From assembly GCF_000485595.1 (NCBI RefSeq), contig NW_014577725.1, positions 57,532 through 96,094 of the forward strand: DNA of 38,563 bases, given 5' to 3'. The translations under genes and the position numbers were made by a program. Positions 9,667 through 22,480 of this stretch are shown here, one piece after another. Position 1 is the first letter of the stretch; each line of letters begins with the position of its first letter. Below the pieces are notes generated by a model. That model did no database searches, was not told where the DNA came from, and saw only the letters and a program-made list of their open reading frames with translations. This DNA is from Priapulus caudatus. Its lineage: Eukaryota; Priapulida; Priapulimorpha; Priapulimorphida; Priapulidae.

Positions 9667-9836
9667 ACCTTTTACATACATATGCATTGTACATAATTGT
9701 ATCTTTTTACATACATATACATTGTACATAATTGTATCTTTTACATACGTATACATTGTACATAATTGTATCTTTTACATACATATACATTGTACATAAT
9801 TGTATGTTTTACACAAATATACATTGTATATAAACC
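9667..9836. repeat. VNTR, about 34-bp unit, five copies
   Basis: Units of the form TCTTTTACATACATATACAT followed by TGTACATAATTGTA. Copy 2 of the block has six units at 17181-17385, so the two copies differ by one repeat. Confidence 0.95.
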
Positions 9837-11184
9837 TCTTTACTATTTATTTTTAGCATATTCACGTTATCATGTATTGAGGCTTGTGTGCAAGAGCGGC
9901 ATACGCACGTCTGGCTTCCGTAACGGTTGGCGATTAGACCAGAGAGTAGGTCCGTCAAAATATACACGCGGCTGCTGGCGTGTTCACACTGTTCGTTTCA
10001 CACATCGTTTCACACTGATGCCTGGGCGCAGCGTGGTTTCTCCCGCCCTGTGAGTCACAGGACAGGCGAAACCGCGAGTTTCAACGATGCATCATCACCT
10101 GCAAAACGCTGCAGCTGGTTTCAATGTTACCCTGCACATCTCTCTGTACTGCACATCACTCTGTACTGCACACCACACGCGTTTTAGATTGCGGCCCTAA
10201 ATATTTTTTCTTTTGCGGCCAGGCATCCGTCTTTTTGGCCTGGAGCCTGCTATGAGTCGGGTAACAAATCGCACGTGTTGTCACAAGACGCCAGACAAAC
10301 CACATACATGTCGACCGCCGTCTACAGCTACTGAAACGTCTATCTCGTCACGCTATTTTCTCCCCGTGTCACACCTAAACTATCAGATGATGTTGAACTG
10401 CAGTTCTTATAAACACACATCTATTTATCACTACGATGCCATATGGGCACACATAACCATTCTAGACTTCCACTACCCCTACTCAATTGTCTCTGGACAA
10501 GCAGCAATAGACTGAAGCTTATTGAAGCACGAATATGCAGACGGATGTATGACAATAAATCCACTGTCCATCCGTAGCATTGACATCAATAGTGACATGA
10601 GCTAACCTAGACCAGCAGCATCACCATGCGGGTCTGAACAAGTTTATTACCCATCTAGTTTCCTCATCTAACCCGATCATTAAGTGTGCTCAGGATTTGT
10701 ACGATCTACTCTAGTGCAGAAAACAAACCAAAAACACACGTGCCAATCCAATGCGAATCATCATAGATGGAGCCGTTACTATGCGTATAACATATGTACC
10801 CATCCATCCACAGTGCTACAGGGGTGCTACGCTCCTGTGTTGGAACAAGAGGAGCTTCCCGATTCACAAGCAGCGTGCTTGTAATATGCAACCAGATGTG
10901 GAATGCGCACGCAGCCTGATAAGCATCGGTAAGCTAAGCAGGAATAGTAGCTATAAAATGAATAAACGGTGGGAAAGCACGTGTGGGATAAACAGACAGG
11001 TTATAAACAGCAGTAGAGTGAGCAGACAAAGGTAAGGGTTGTGGGATATAAGATTCTGTCTAGTGAACAGATATGGGATAAGCAACTCTAGTGTGGATAG
11101 GATGTAAACAGGTGGGACCGTGGGGGAACATGCTGCCAGAGTTCATGTACAGATATGTTTGCAGGCAGGTACAAAAACAACGAT

Positions 11185-11283
11185 AAAACACACGCACAAG
11201 CACACACACGCATACATACAGATAAATGTATGTGCGTGCGTGCGTACATACGTGCATGTGTGTGCGTGCGTGCGTGCGTGTAG
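11185..11283. repeat. CA/TGCG microsatellite
   Basis: ACACACGC and ATACATAC units change over to TGTGCGTGCGTGCG on the same strand, making an imperfect inverted repeat. The copy-2 counterpart is at 18735-18842 and differs in length. Confidence 0.9.
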
Positions 11284-12060
11284 AAGACAATAAACCTATT
11301 TTGAAGCAACTGGCTTTTACTAAGATTGGAAAGCTTCGCACGCATTGAGGAGTCACGCCATATTCACGCTACAGTAAAACCCGTGCAACTAAGCGGCTCC
11401 CAGGGAATATACTGTCTTGGAAATCACCGCAAAACATGAGCACAACATGCTGAATACAACATGAACAACGGCGGGTGTCAACGCTACAAGAAAACACTGA
11501 ATATTATACAGAGGGCAACGACATCAAGCAATTTCACTTTATTTGCGAAATTCTTCGCCATGCCTCAAATAAAACACAGGCTAGGGAGCATGGGTGCATC
11601 ACCGGCACCAGCAGGGCCAGCTCCCTCACAGAACAGACAGTAACTAAAACCGCTCACTAATCGGACCCTATTCATCAACAATGCCCGTTCTGTTCGCTAG
11701 GAATCGAGGTGCCCGCGCATAGAATCGGACACAGAGTCGAAAATCGATGCGATGACAACAGCCACGCATGACCGACTCCAACTAATACTGCTGCTGCGGT
11801 GCAACCACGTAACCTACAACTGCATTGTATCGACATATTACACAGACGCCCGTACGACTCCTGCACCTCTACCACCCCTCCCCGTATGTAAATATATACG
11901 ACCTATGTGTACTATTTATTACGCAAATACCCTCGAATAGTGTTTAACATTGGAAGATCGCATGTTCAACTTCGTCTATTGGGATCCTGGCAGAAAAATA
12001 GCGTTCATACTACATCTCATGCCACCCAACCATAGATATTTTATAGTGTCCAGTCAGTAT

Positions 12061-12142
12061 ATACACGCACGAACGCACGCACGCACGCACACACGCACGT
12101 ACGCACGCACATGCACATATATACAAACAAGAACACACAAAT
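12061..12142. repeat. ACGC/CA microsatellite
   Basis: CACGCACGAACGCACGCACG-type repeats. The copy-2 counterpart is at 19657-19750. Confidence 0.9.
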
Positions 12143-12186
12143 CCAGGGCACGTGTGTTCTTGATACAATATACGATATATATTATC

Positions 12187-12234
12187 AAGAGCAGATAAAG
12201 AAGGAATCTTCTTTCTCCTTCTTTATCTGCTCTT
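12187..12234. repeat. Perfect 19-bp stem-loop absent from copy 2
   Basis: AAGAGCAGATAAAGAAGGA (12187-12205) is exactly complementary to 12216-12234 around a 10-base loop. At the matching place in copy 2 (about 19780-19805) the hairpin is missing and only TATATATTTATATATAATA remains. Confidence 0.9.
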
Positions 12235-13989
12235 TATATTATATATATATATATATAATGTCAAGAGTGAATCAAAACAAGATTGTTTTTATTGTTAACA
12301 ATGCGTGCATTTATGTATAACAACATTGCATTATGTATATTAACACCACCTTCTTGATGACACTCCAGATAACATGATATGAAACATATCAAACTATCAT
12401 TATACAGGTACAATACCTACATACTCATAATACAATGTAGAACCAAGTTAAAAACAACAGTAAAATCCTACCTGTTTGTTATCCATGTCCAAGCTTTCCC
12501 GTCATTTTTTTTTCCGACAGACATGTTGACAATTATCGGGTTCCCTGATAACATGACGAAATTCTCTTCCTAACCTATATGAAAGATTTAATTCACATTA
12601 CCTATGACGAACACAAAAAGACAAAATATAAACTTGCGCATAGTCACAAGTAAGGTATGCTGTAGCAGGTTTTACATCAAACAGAAGCTATATATTATAG
12701 TAAAATTCTATTCAATTTTTTTTCAACGAGTACAATGCTTGAAAGTACAAAGTGCAACTATGCACAATGTAAATATAAGCATGCGTATGACCACGCACAC
12801 TATACGTAACACAGCAGGGCATAGTGTTTGCATCTAGTGCTGCTGGCGTCACTTTACCGTACAAAACCCACTTGCAACGTACAAAAGAGTTTTATCTCAC
12901 ATAAGTTGAGATATCATATGCGTCAAACACTATGATAGAAATAAGTGACTTCAGAAAACATTTTAGTATATTTCACACCCCAGGTTTTACAGAGGATCAT
13001 TCTATGATAATACAATAGAGATTATACAAGTTAACAACATGAACTTACGAATTAAATGTTGTTAAAATTTACGAACTATTATATAACCAACGAGCCATTG
13101 AGCTATTGCCACATTGTATATATATATGGTATATTTCGATTTACGGCTTGGTAGCATACCCGTACCCCAACGATGATATGGCGTGCCCCAATTAAAGGTT
13201 AGATTAATCATCAAGAGTATACCTTCAAATCAAAATTACTCAGCTTTTATGCATTTTATAAATTTTTAATACTGCAATATAGATTTGGAGCGAATATTTT
13301 TAGACAACCCCGTGAATTATTTACTTTTCCAAACATGCACCCAGCAGGCCCGTCTGTCTATTACACTTGCACTCGAGCATATGCGACATATACACATTCC
13401 TACATGCACAGATACGATTACATGCATATATGCTAAGCACACGTACACGCCTGTACGCACACACATACACACTTGAGTTCACCACAAGAGTAAAAAACGT
13501 ATAAAAATGGCGGTTACGTCTCACAGAGATTGATGCACAGGATACCGGTAGCATCCCGACACAGTTAAACTCACATCACCACTACTAGTTCTGCATCCAG
13601 TAGCCTTAGTAACCACAGCAGCCAATAAAGGCATCTACTAACATACACAGAGCACCCATCAACGAAAGTCACTCGTAAAGGAATGAATCATGGACCATTG
13701 ACATGCAGGAAGGAAAGCGCATAATGATTAGAGTACTTACGACTGCCACATCATACGCATGAGCATGGCTATCACTGCATTTATTCTGATACTCATATAT
13801 ATACGCGCTGCATAAGTGTAAATTAATAGTAAACAGCACGGCTATATAGATGGATGGAGACTGCTAACACTAGACACACTTACCCAGCTAAAACCCTGCC
13901 ATTAACAAAAACCAACAAGTCATGCAGGTCAGCTTTGATCTGTACTGTAAGCTAGTCCTGAGAGGCTATGTCATTGTCATTACCTCCGC

Positions 13990-14170
13990 CCAACGGTGTT
14001 GGAGGAGGTTATGTTTTCGGTCTCGTGTGCGTGTGTTCGTGTGTTCGCGCGATCGATATTAGCGCGTCAGCCAGCGCAGCGAGCCAGTACATGTGAGCGA
14101 GCAGCAGCAACGAGCGGCTGCTACGAGCGAGCGAGCAGCAAGCCAGCGTGTACATGTCAGTGCGCTGGCG
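13990..14170. repeat. Hairpin-ended repeat with GAGCAGCAGCAACGAGCGGC unit
   Basis: ACCTCCGCCCAACGGTGTTGGAGGAGGT (13981-14009) folds on itself and is followed by TATGTTTTCGGTCTCGTGTG, a motif I associate with dispersed invertebrate repeats (from memory). A CAGC/GAGCGAGC-rich unit follows. Copy 1 has one unit; copy 2 (21700-21830) has two at spacings of 67 and 63 bases. Confidence 0.6.
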
Positions 14171-14621
14171 TATATCGTGGGTTATTCCTGTGTTCGTGAG
14201 TCGTATGGCGTATGTCGCTGGCGGAGGTATGCACTCTCCGTGAGTGCACTCTGTCTAGTTACATATGCAGTGTGTAGGAATTCGCACAGACATTATATAC
14301 ATTATACAAATACGTCCAAGCTCTGTATCTGCAGTTCAACACTTGGTTACACACTGTAGTGCTAGTGTTATTGGTACTAAACACCTCCAAAATGATAACT
14401 TTTACATGTGTACTAGCACAGGCACTTGGAGCGTTTTTATAAAATATAATGCTAAATAAATACGAAATCTATTTACTACCAAAGTCTTAATGTTTCTCTA
14501 CTCTCTTTCACCTATTATTGCCGACAATTTCTTGTAAATGCCGTCCAAATGCTCATCTGCAACACACGCTGGCTGCGGCATGCTAGCTGCTGCACACTGA
14601 CACATAAATATATAGCAGGTA

Positions 14622-14631
14622 NNNNNNNNNN
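14622..14631. other. Scaffold gap 1 (ten Ns)
   Basis: Ten Ns, a fixed placeholder size. The sequence after the gap steps back to the equivalent of 7132, so the two sides overlap and no DNA need be missing. Confidence 0.98.
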
Positions 14632-17600
14632 ATGTAGAATGCGGCATCCTGATACCTGATGTAAAACTAATAATGCACTCTCCATACAGCCATGGAAGAT
14701 ATACGTCTTCGTGTGAAAACCCGTGTAAGACACACATATGGCACCTGTAAGCACATGGTATGCGTTCACGGGTGACGTACACGCTATCGTTTTTCGTGTG
14801 CCGAAGTGCTATTCCACACACTTTAACAATATTCTGCACACGACGCCGGGCAGGAACTTAGCACAAACGCCAACTCTCCTGCAAGTTTTGTGGTTGGAAA
14901 TCATCAGTATGTACGTCCGCACGTGTCGCAGAGGACACGGACAAGTTAGCATCGTGAGCCATGCCAATCTCCTGACACCACTCACTGCATTACTACTGGA
15001 TAGCTTCACTACACTCCTGCTAGTGACGGACCGTTAGTCTGAAAGTACTATAACGTTATAAGAGGGTTACAGAGACTAGAGCTCTATGAGATGCCACTAG
15101 AGGAAGCCACCGCTACCTCAAACTGTTTATATATTCCATGATGTTACAATAAATCACATGCCTGAGACAGAGCGGGGCCGCAGTTTTATTATAGCAGGTA
15201 TAAGCAGTGCAGGAGGCGAAGAAGGGGTGCGTACATAGAAATAATATAGATAACCATCTAACTATATCTATCTTATATTATCCGTCTATCTATATTATTT
15301 CTATGGGTGCGTAGTACTGTATTGGCATGCAGCACACTCCACGTGGGGGCACGTCAGACATGGATTGCCTCGTACACGTATTTAGAGATGGACGTAACTG
15401 CAATAGACGCATTACCTGCAGTCCCGCACTGCCGGAGAATTCACAGAATCGGCAGACGATACGGTGGTTTCACCACAAGATTACTAGCTAATAATTACTC
15501 AGAAGGAAGGTTACGAGTTATAATAAATCGCTATACGTATACTTACGAGCGTGAATATGCTCAATGTTCTAACGTTCTATTCTACGTTTTATCCATGTGG
15601 GGAATAAACGTTACGTATGTGAAGGTTAGAAGGGGACGCGATATACGCTGGTTGGGCGAAACAAAATAGAGTGTCTGTTTGCGGTTCCACGACCAGCTCT
15701 ATTTTCGGTGACGAACCTCGCGTATAAACGAAATTTAAAAATTCTAGGACCCCCCAATCCCTAGATGTATCATACACCGCCTTGTGATTTCGTATTTCCC
15801 TCTTATGGTATATATTACACGGGTTCTCAGCTCAGCTGGGGCGGAGGTGTAGGATTGTTTAATATACGCCAGGACAAGTTTCAGTAACCATAACAAGTTG
15901 CTAACTTTCTCTAATAATTTAAAATAAACATGCGTTGTTTTCATTTCTAACCAGACTCATCAGACTTTCATTCTGTGTCCAGAAACACGCCTACCGCCTA
16001 CCTTTTGGATTAACCATATAACTGCACGTAAATGTATCACAGAGCCATGTCTGAAACAAGGACACCTGTGCCATGTACTTGTATCTAAACAAATTCCAAA
16101 TTTTAGAAACGACTGCGCATCCCTATCCCCGATATATTTTTTTCTCATCGAGTCATATTGTTCTGTTGTAAAACATGTCAGTCTGACGTGCGAATTCGAG
16201 TGTTAGTAGAGGAGTTTTAGTAGACTTGGTTTCGCACTTGACTCGCACGCCCCTCACGAGGTGGGTGCCTGGCCTCATCATCAGCATCTGCTGCTGCATG
16301 CTGCTGCTGCTATAGCCCGACCAGGCTGTGCGACGGATTGTCTATACAAGAGGTAGTATAGGGTATTCTAACCCTAGCAATACCGTTTCTTGGAGCTACT
16401 GCTGCTACAGCGAGCGAGATGAGGTGTGAGGAAGCCACACGCAGCTAGCTAGCTAGACACGCCGCTCACACCATGGCTTCACCTCACCACACTGATGCTG
16501 CTGCTGGCTCGCACGCGCAGAAGATAATCAACACCGGCAGTTCACAAAAATCATCCAAAAAATCGATGTCTCTCTCTCTCCCTCTCTCTTGCCCTCGTTC
16601 TCCCCTCGGGCGAGGACAGCACACGCGATCACCGCTTGAGAAATACTGACAACTTCACGCGTATGAATAATAGGTGGCGCGACACTCGTTCACACGGACA
16701 CTCATAGCGACAATCGGAGATCCATGTTTTTGTATTATAATCCACGCGCGTGCACGCATACGCCGTCACGAGCAGGTATAGGCGAGTGTTGTGAGAGCAA
16801 CTCCATGCTATTCCCCTAGCGGCACAGAAACCTCTGTCGATCAGTACCAGCAGGATTAAGAGAGTGGCCCCCCCTGTAGCGTGTGTGGACGGTATAAATC
16901 ACTAACGCTCAATTTCTACTTCTCATCAGCACAAACAAGCAACGTGCGTTCAGCGGCAGATACGCGTAAACATTTCAAAACTTTCTGTCGACAACATCGG
17001 GTACGGTGACCTCACTACGAGAGACATCTGTGGCTGGAAGGCGGAGGAGGGGGATCTCAAACTCGTGGTGAACATACGCGTCTACGAATCGGTGATTGGA
17101 CAGTTTTCGCAAACATGACATGTCTTCCCCCGCCGAATCACAACTATTCAAAGACTTCGATCACAATAATATACGTCTTTACCTTTTACATACATATGCA
17201 TTGTACATAATTGTATCTTTTTACATACATATACATTGTACATAATTGTATCTTTTACATACGTATACATTGTACATAATTGTATCTTTTACATACGTAT
17301 ACATTGTACATAATTGTATCTTTTACATACATATAAATTGTACATAATTGTATGTTTTACACAAATATACGTTGTATATAAATCTCTTTACTATTTATTT
17401 TTAGTATATTCACGTTATCATGTATTGAGGCTTGTGTGCAAGAGCGGCATACGCACGTCTGGCTTCCGTAACGGTTGGCGATTAGACCAGAGAGTAGGTC
17501 CGTCAAAATATACACGCGGCTGCTGGCGTGTTCACACTGTTCGTTTCACACATCGTTTCACACTGATGCCTGGGCGCAGCGTGGTTTCTCCCGCCCTGTG

Positions 17601-18734
17601 AGTCACAGGACAGGCGAAACCGCGAGTTTCAACGATGCATCATCACCTGCAAAACGCTGCAGCTGGTTTCAATGTTACCCTGCACATCTCTCTGTACTGC
17701 ACATCACTCTGTACTGCACACCACACGCGTTTTAGAATGCGGCCCTAAATATTTTTTTCTTTTGCGGCCAGGCATCCGTCTTTTTGGCCTGGAGCCTGCT
17801 ATGAGTCGGGTAACAAATCGCACGTGTTGTCACAAGACGCCAGACAAACCACATACATGTCGACCGCCGTCTACAGCTACTGAAACGTCTATCTCGTCAC
17901 GCTATTTTCTCCCCGTGTCACACCTAAACTATCAGATGATGTTGAACTGCAGTTCTTATAAACACACATCTATTTATCACTACGATGCCATATGGGCACA
18001 CATAACCATTCTAGACTTCCACTACCCCTACTCAATTGTCTCTGGACAAGCAGCAATAGACTGAAGCTTATTGAAGCACGAATATGCAGACGGATGTATG
18101 ACAATAAATCCACTGTCCATCCGTAGCATTGACATCAATAGTGACATGAGCTAACCTAGACCAGCAGCATCACCATGCGGGTCTGAACAAGTTTATTACC
18201 CATCTAGTTTCCTCATCTAATCCGATCATTAAGTGTGCTCAGGATTTGTACGATCTACTCTAGTGCAGAAAACAAACCAAAAACACACGTGCCAATCCAA
18301 TGCGAATCATCATAGATGGAGCCGTTACTATGCGTATAACATATGTACCCATCCATCCACAGTGCTACAGGGGTGCTACGCTCCTGTGTTGGAACAAGAG
18401 GAGCTTCCCGATTCACAAGCAGCGTGCTTGTAATATGCAACCAGATGTGGAATGCGCACGCAGCCTGATAAGCATTGGTAAGCTAAGCAGGAATAGTAGC
18501 TATAAAATGAATAAACGGTGGGAAAGCACGTGTGGGATAAACAGACAGGTTATAAACAGCAGTAGAGTGAGCAGACAAAGGTAAGGGTTGTGGGATATAC
18601 GATTCTGTCTAGTGAACAGATATGGGATAAGCAACTCCAGTGTGGATAGGATGTAAACAGGTGGGACCGTGGGGGAACATGCTGCCAGAGTTCATGTACA
18701 GATATGTTTGCAGGCAGGTACAAACACAACGATA

Positions 18735-18842
18735 AAACACATGCACACGCACACGCATACATACATGTATACGCATACATGTGTGTGCGTGCGTGCGTGC
18801 GTACATACGTGCATGTGTGTGCGTGCGTGCGTGCGTGCGTGT
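18735..18842. repeat. CA/TGCG microsatellite
   Basis: Copy-2 version of the repeat at 11185, longer by several units. Confidence 0.9.
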
Positions 18843-20705
18843 AGAAGACAATAAACCTATAGTATTTTGCAGCAACTATCTTTGCATCCACTGCCAGACG
18901 CGGCTTTTACTAAGATTGGAAAGCTTCGCACGCATTGCGGAGTCACGCCATATTCACGCTACAGTAAAACCCCGTGCAGCTAAGCGGCTCCCAGGGAATA
19001 TACGTAACTGTCTTGGAAATCACCGCAAAACATGAGCACAACATGCTGAATACAACATGAACAGCGGCGGGTGTCAACGCTACAAGAACACAATGAATAT
19101 TATACAGAGGGCAACGACATCAAGCAATTTCACTTTATTTGCGAAATTCTTCGCTATTGCCTCAAATAAAACACAGGCTAGGGAGCATGGGTGCATCACC
19201 GGCACCAGCAGGGCCAGCTCCCTCACAGAACAGACAGCAACTAAAACCGCTCACTAATCGGACCCTATTCATCAACAATGCACGTTCTGTTCGCTAGGAA
19301 TCGAGGTGCCCGCGCATAGAATCGGACACAGAGTCGAAAATCGATGCGATGACAGCAGCCACGCATGACCGACTCCAACTAATACTGCTGCTGCGGTGCA
19401 ACCACGTAACCAACAACTGCATTGTATCGACATGTAACACAGACGCCCGTACGACTGCTGCACCTCTACCACCCCTCCCCGTATGTAAATATATACGGCC
19501 TATGTGTACTATTTATTACGCAAATACCCTCGAATAGTGTTTAACATTGGAAGAACGCATGTTCAACTTCGTCTATTGGGATCCTGGCAGAAAATAGCGT
19601 TCATACTACATCTCATGCCACCCAACCATGGATATTTTATAGTGTCCAGTCAGTATATACACGCACGAACGCACGCGCACGCACGCACACACGTGCACGC
19701 ACGCATACACGCACGTACATGCACATATATACAAACAAGAACACACAAATCCAGGGCACATGTGTTCTTGATACAATATACGATTATATATTTATATATA
19801 ATATATATAATGTCAGGAGTGAATCGAAACAAGATTGTTTTTATTGTTAACAATGCGTGCATTTATGTACAACAACATTGCATTATGTATATTAACACCA
19901 CCTTCTTGATGACACTCCAGATAACATGATATGAAACATGTCAAACTAGTATCATTATACAGGTATAATACCTACATACTCATAATACAATGTAGAACCA
20001 AGTTAAAAACAACAGTAAAATCCTACCTGTCTGTTATCCATGTCCAAGCTTTCCCGTCATTTTTTGTTTCGACAGACATGTTGACAATTATCGGGTTCCC
20101 TGATAACATGACGAAATTCTCTTCCTAACCTATATGAAAGATTTAATTCACATTACCTATGACGAACACAAAAAGACAAAATATAAACTTGCGCATAGTC
20201 ACAAGTAAGGTATGCTGTAGCAGGTTTTACATCAAACAGAAGCTATATATTATAGTAAAATTCTATTCAATTTTTTTTCAACGAGTACAATGCTTGAAAG
20301 TACAAAGTGCAACTATGCACAATGTAAATATAAGCATGCGTATGACCACGCACACTATACGTAACACAGCAGGGCATAGTGTTTGCATCTAGTGCTGCTG
20401 GCGTCACTTACCGTACAAAACCCACTTGCAACGTACAAAAGAGTTTTATCTCACATAAGTTGAGATATCATATGCGTCAAACACTATGATAGAAATAAGT
20501 AACTTCAGAAAACATTTTAGTATATTTCACACCCCAGGTTTTACAGAGGATCATACTATGATAGTACAATAGAAAGTATACAAGTTAACAACATGACCTT
20601 ACGGATTAAATGTTGTTAAAATTTACAAACTATTATATAACCAACGAGCCATTGAGCTATTGCCACATTTGTTATGGTATATTTATATTTACGGCTTGGT
20701 AGCAT

Positions 20706-20805
20706 TACTTAATTTAGCGTGTTGCTAGCAAAGTTTTACAGTGCACAGTAGTACAATTCTAAACAGTGAGCTTACGAGCAATGTGCGAACACTTAACTAA
20801 CGTGC
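20706..20805. other. Replaced patch relative to copy 1
   Basis: Both copies share GGCTTGGTAGCAT before and GTGCCCCAATT after. Copy 2 has about 100 bases here, with AGTTTTACAGTGCACAGTAG, where copy 1 (about 13156-13180) has about 25 unrelated bases (CCGTACCCCAACGATGATAT). Confidence 0.8.
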
Positions 20806-22083
20806 CCCAATTGAAGGTTAGATTAATCATCAAGAGTATACCTTCAAATCAAAATTACTCAGCTTTTATGCATTTTATAAATTTTTAATACTGTAATATA
20901 GATTTGGAGCAAATATTTTTAGACAACCCCGTGAATTATTTACTTTTCCAAACATGCACCCGGCAGGCCCGTCTGTCTATTACACTTGCACTCGAGCATA
21001 TGCTACATAGATATACACATTCCTACATGCACAGATACGATTACATGCATATATGCTAAGCACACGTACACGCCTGTACGCACACACATACACACTTGAG
21101 TTCACCACAAGAGTAAAAAACGTATAAAAATGGCGGTTACGTCTCACAGAGATTGATGCACAGGATACCGGTAGCATCCCGACACAGTTAAACTCACATC
21201 ACCACTACTAGCTCTGCATCCAGTAGCCTTAGTAACCACAGCAGCCAATAAAGGCATCTACTACCATACACAGAGCACCCATCAACGAAAGTCACTCGTA
21301 AAGGAATGAATCATGGACCATTGACATGCAGGAAGGCAAGCGCATAATGATTAGAGTACTTACGACTGCCACATAATACGCATAGCTATCAGTATCATTG
21401 CATTATTCTGATACTCATATATACGCGCTGCATAAGTGTAAATTAATAATAAACAGCACGGCTATATAGATGGATGGAGACTGCTACCAATAGACACAGT
21501 TACCCAGCTAAAACCCTGCCATTAACAAAAACCAACAAGCCATGCAGGTCAGCTTTGATCTGTACTGTAAGCTAGTCCTGAGAGGATATGTCATTGTCAT
21601 TACCTACGCCCAACGAAGTTGGAGGAGGTTATGTTTTCGGTCTCGTGTGCGTGTGTTCGTGTGTTCGCGCGATCGATATTAGCGCGTCAGCCAGCGAGCG
21701 TGTACATGTGAGCGAGCAGCAGCAACGAGCGGCTGCTACGAGCGAGTGGGCAGCAAGCCAGCAAGCGTGTACATGTGAGCGAGCAGCAGCAACGAGCGGC
21801 TGCTACGAGCGAGCGAGCAGCAAGCCAGCGTGTACATGTCAGTGCGCTGGCGTATATCGTGGGTTATTCATGTGTTCGTGAGTCGTATGGCGTATGGCGT
21901 ATGTCGCTGGCGGAGGTATGCACTCTCTGTGAGTGAATTCTGTCTAGTTACATATGCAGTGTGTAGGGATTCGCACAGACATTATATACAAATACGTCCA
22001 AGCTCTGTATCTGCAGTTCAACACTTGGTTACACTCAGTAGTGCTAGTGTTATTAGTACTAAACATCTCCAAAATGATAGCTT

Positions 22084-22396
22084 TTACATGTGTACTAGCA
22101 CAGGCACTTGGAGCGTTTCAATAAAATATAATGCTAAATAAATACGAAATCTATTTACTACCAAAGTCTTAATGTTTCTCTACTCTCTTTCACCTATTAT
22201 TCCCGACAATTTCTTGTAAATGCCGTCCAAACGCTCATCTGCAACACATGCTGGCTGCCGCACGCTGCTGCATGCACACTGACACATAAATATAGAGAGT
22301 AGAGAAACATTAAGACTTTGGTAGTAAATAGATTTCGTATTTATTTAGCATGATATTTTATTGAATAACTCCAAGTGCCTGTGTGTACTAAGGCTG
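22084..22396. repeat. Foldback with roughly 105-bp arms
   Basis: 22087-22190 (GTGTACTAGCACAGGCACTT to TTTCTCTACTCTCT) returns in reverse complement at 22291-22394, separated by about 100 bases. The second contig pair begins inside the right arm (26785), and copy 1 of block A ends in the spacer. It may be a TIR element, or the junction of two assembly pieces. Confidence 0.85.
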
Positions 22397-22480
22397 TGTA
22401 TGACATCAATTGGGGTACAACCTCCTCGGACATGCCTCGTTATAATACCTCTAGGCTATAGTTTTACTATATTGAATCAT

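Larger units (their letters stand above)
7132..14621. repeat. Duplicated block A, copy 1 (ends at gap 1)
   Basis: Repeated at 14632-22290 at about 97-98% identity by eye. Corresponding points are 8112 with 15635, 9766 with 17314 and 10684 with 18233. Copy 1 stops at the N gap within the sequence ACACATAAATATA, which copy 2 reads at about 22281-22290. The segment 7213-8111 is in the opposite orientation in copy 2. No protein gene is convincing: the frames shared by both copies are short, lack domains and are shared simply because the DNA is nearly identical. Confidence 0.93.
14632..22290. repeat. Duplicated block A, copy 2
   Basis: Second version of 7132-14621. Differences include the inverted 14715-15634 segment, one more VNTR unit at 17181-17385, an extra 30 bases near 18862-18900, loss of the 12187 hairpin, a replaced patch at 20706-20800 and one more unit at 21700-21830. 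Frames that look gene-like here, such as 15307-15669 (+), are broken in copy 1, which argues against coding. Confidence 0.93.

Noticed and set aside
10900-10960. AAGCTAAGCAGG, as in the 5S rRNA internal promoter
   Set aside because: Only about 12 bases match; the rest of the 5S gene is absent on both sides.
15307-15669. 120-codon plus-strand frame beginning MRSTVLACSTLHVGARQTW
   Set aside because: The counterpart in copy 1 (reverse strand, 7323-7526) stops early and differs by indels; no family resemblance.
7132-22290. A genuine tandem segmental duplication with two gene-like copies
   Set aside because: The fixed-size N gap and exact restart of the sequence fit unmerged contigs better; kept only as the alternative.
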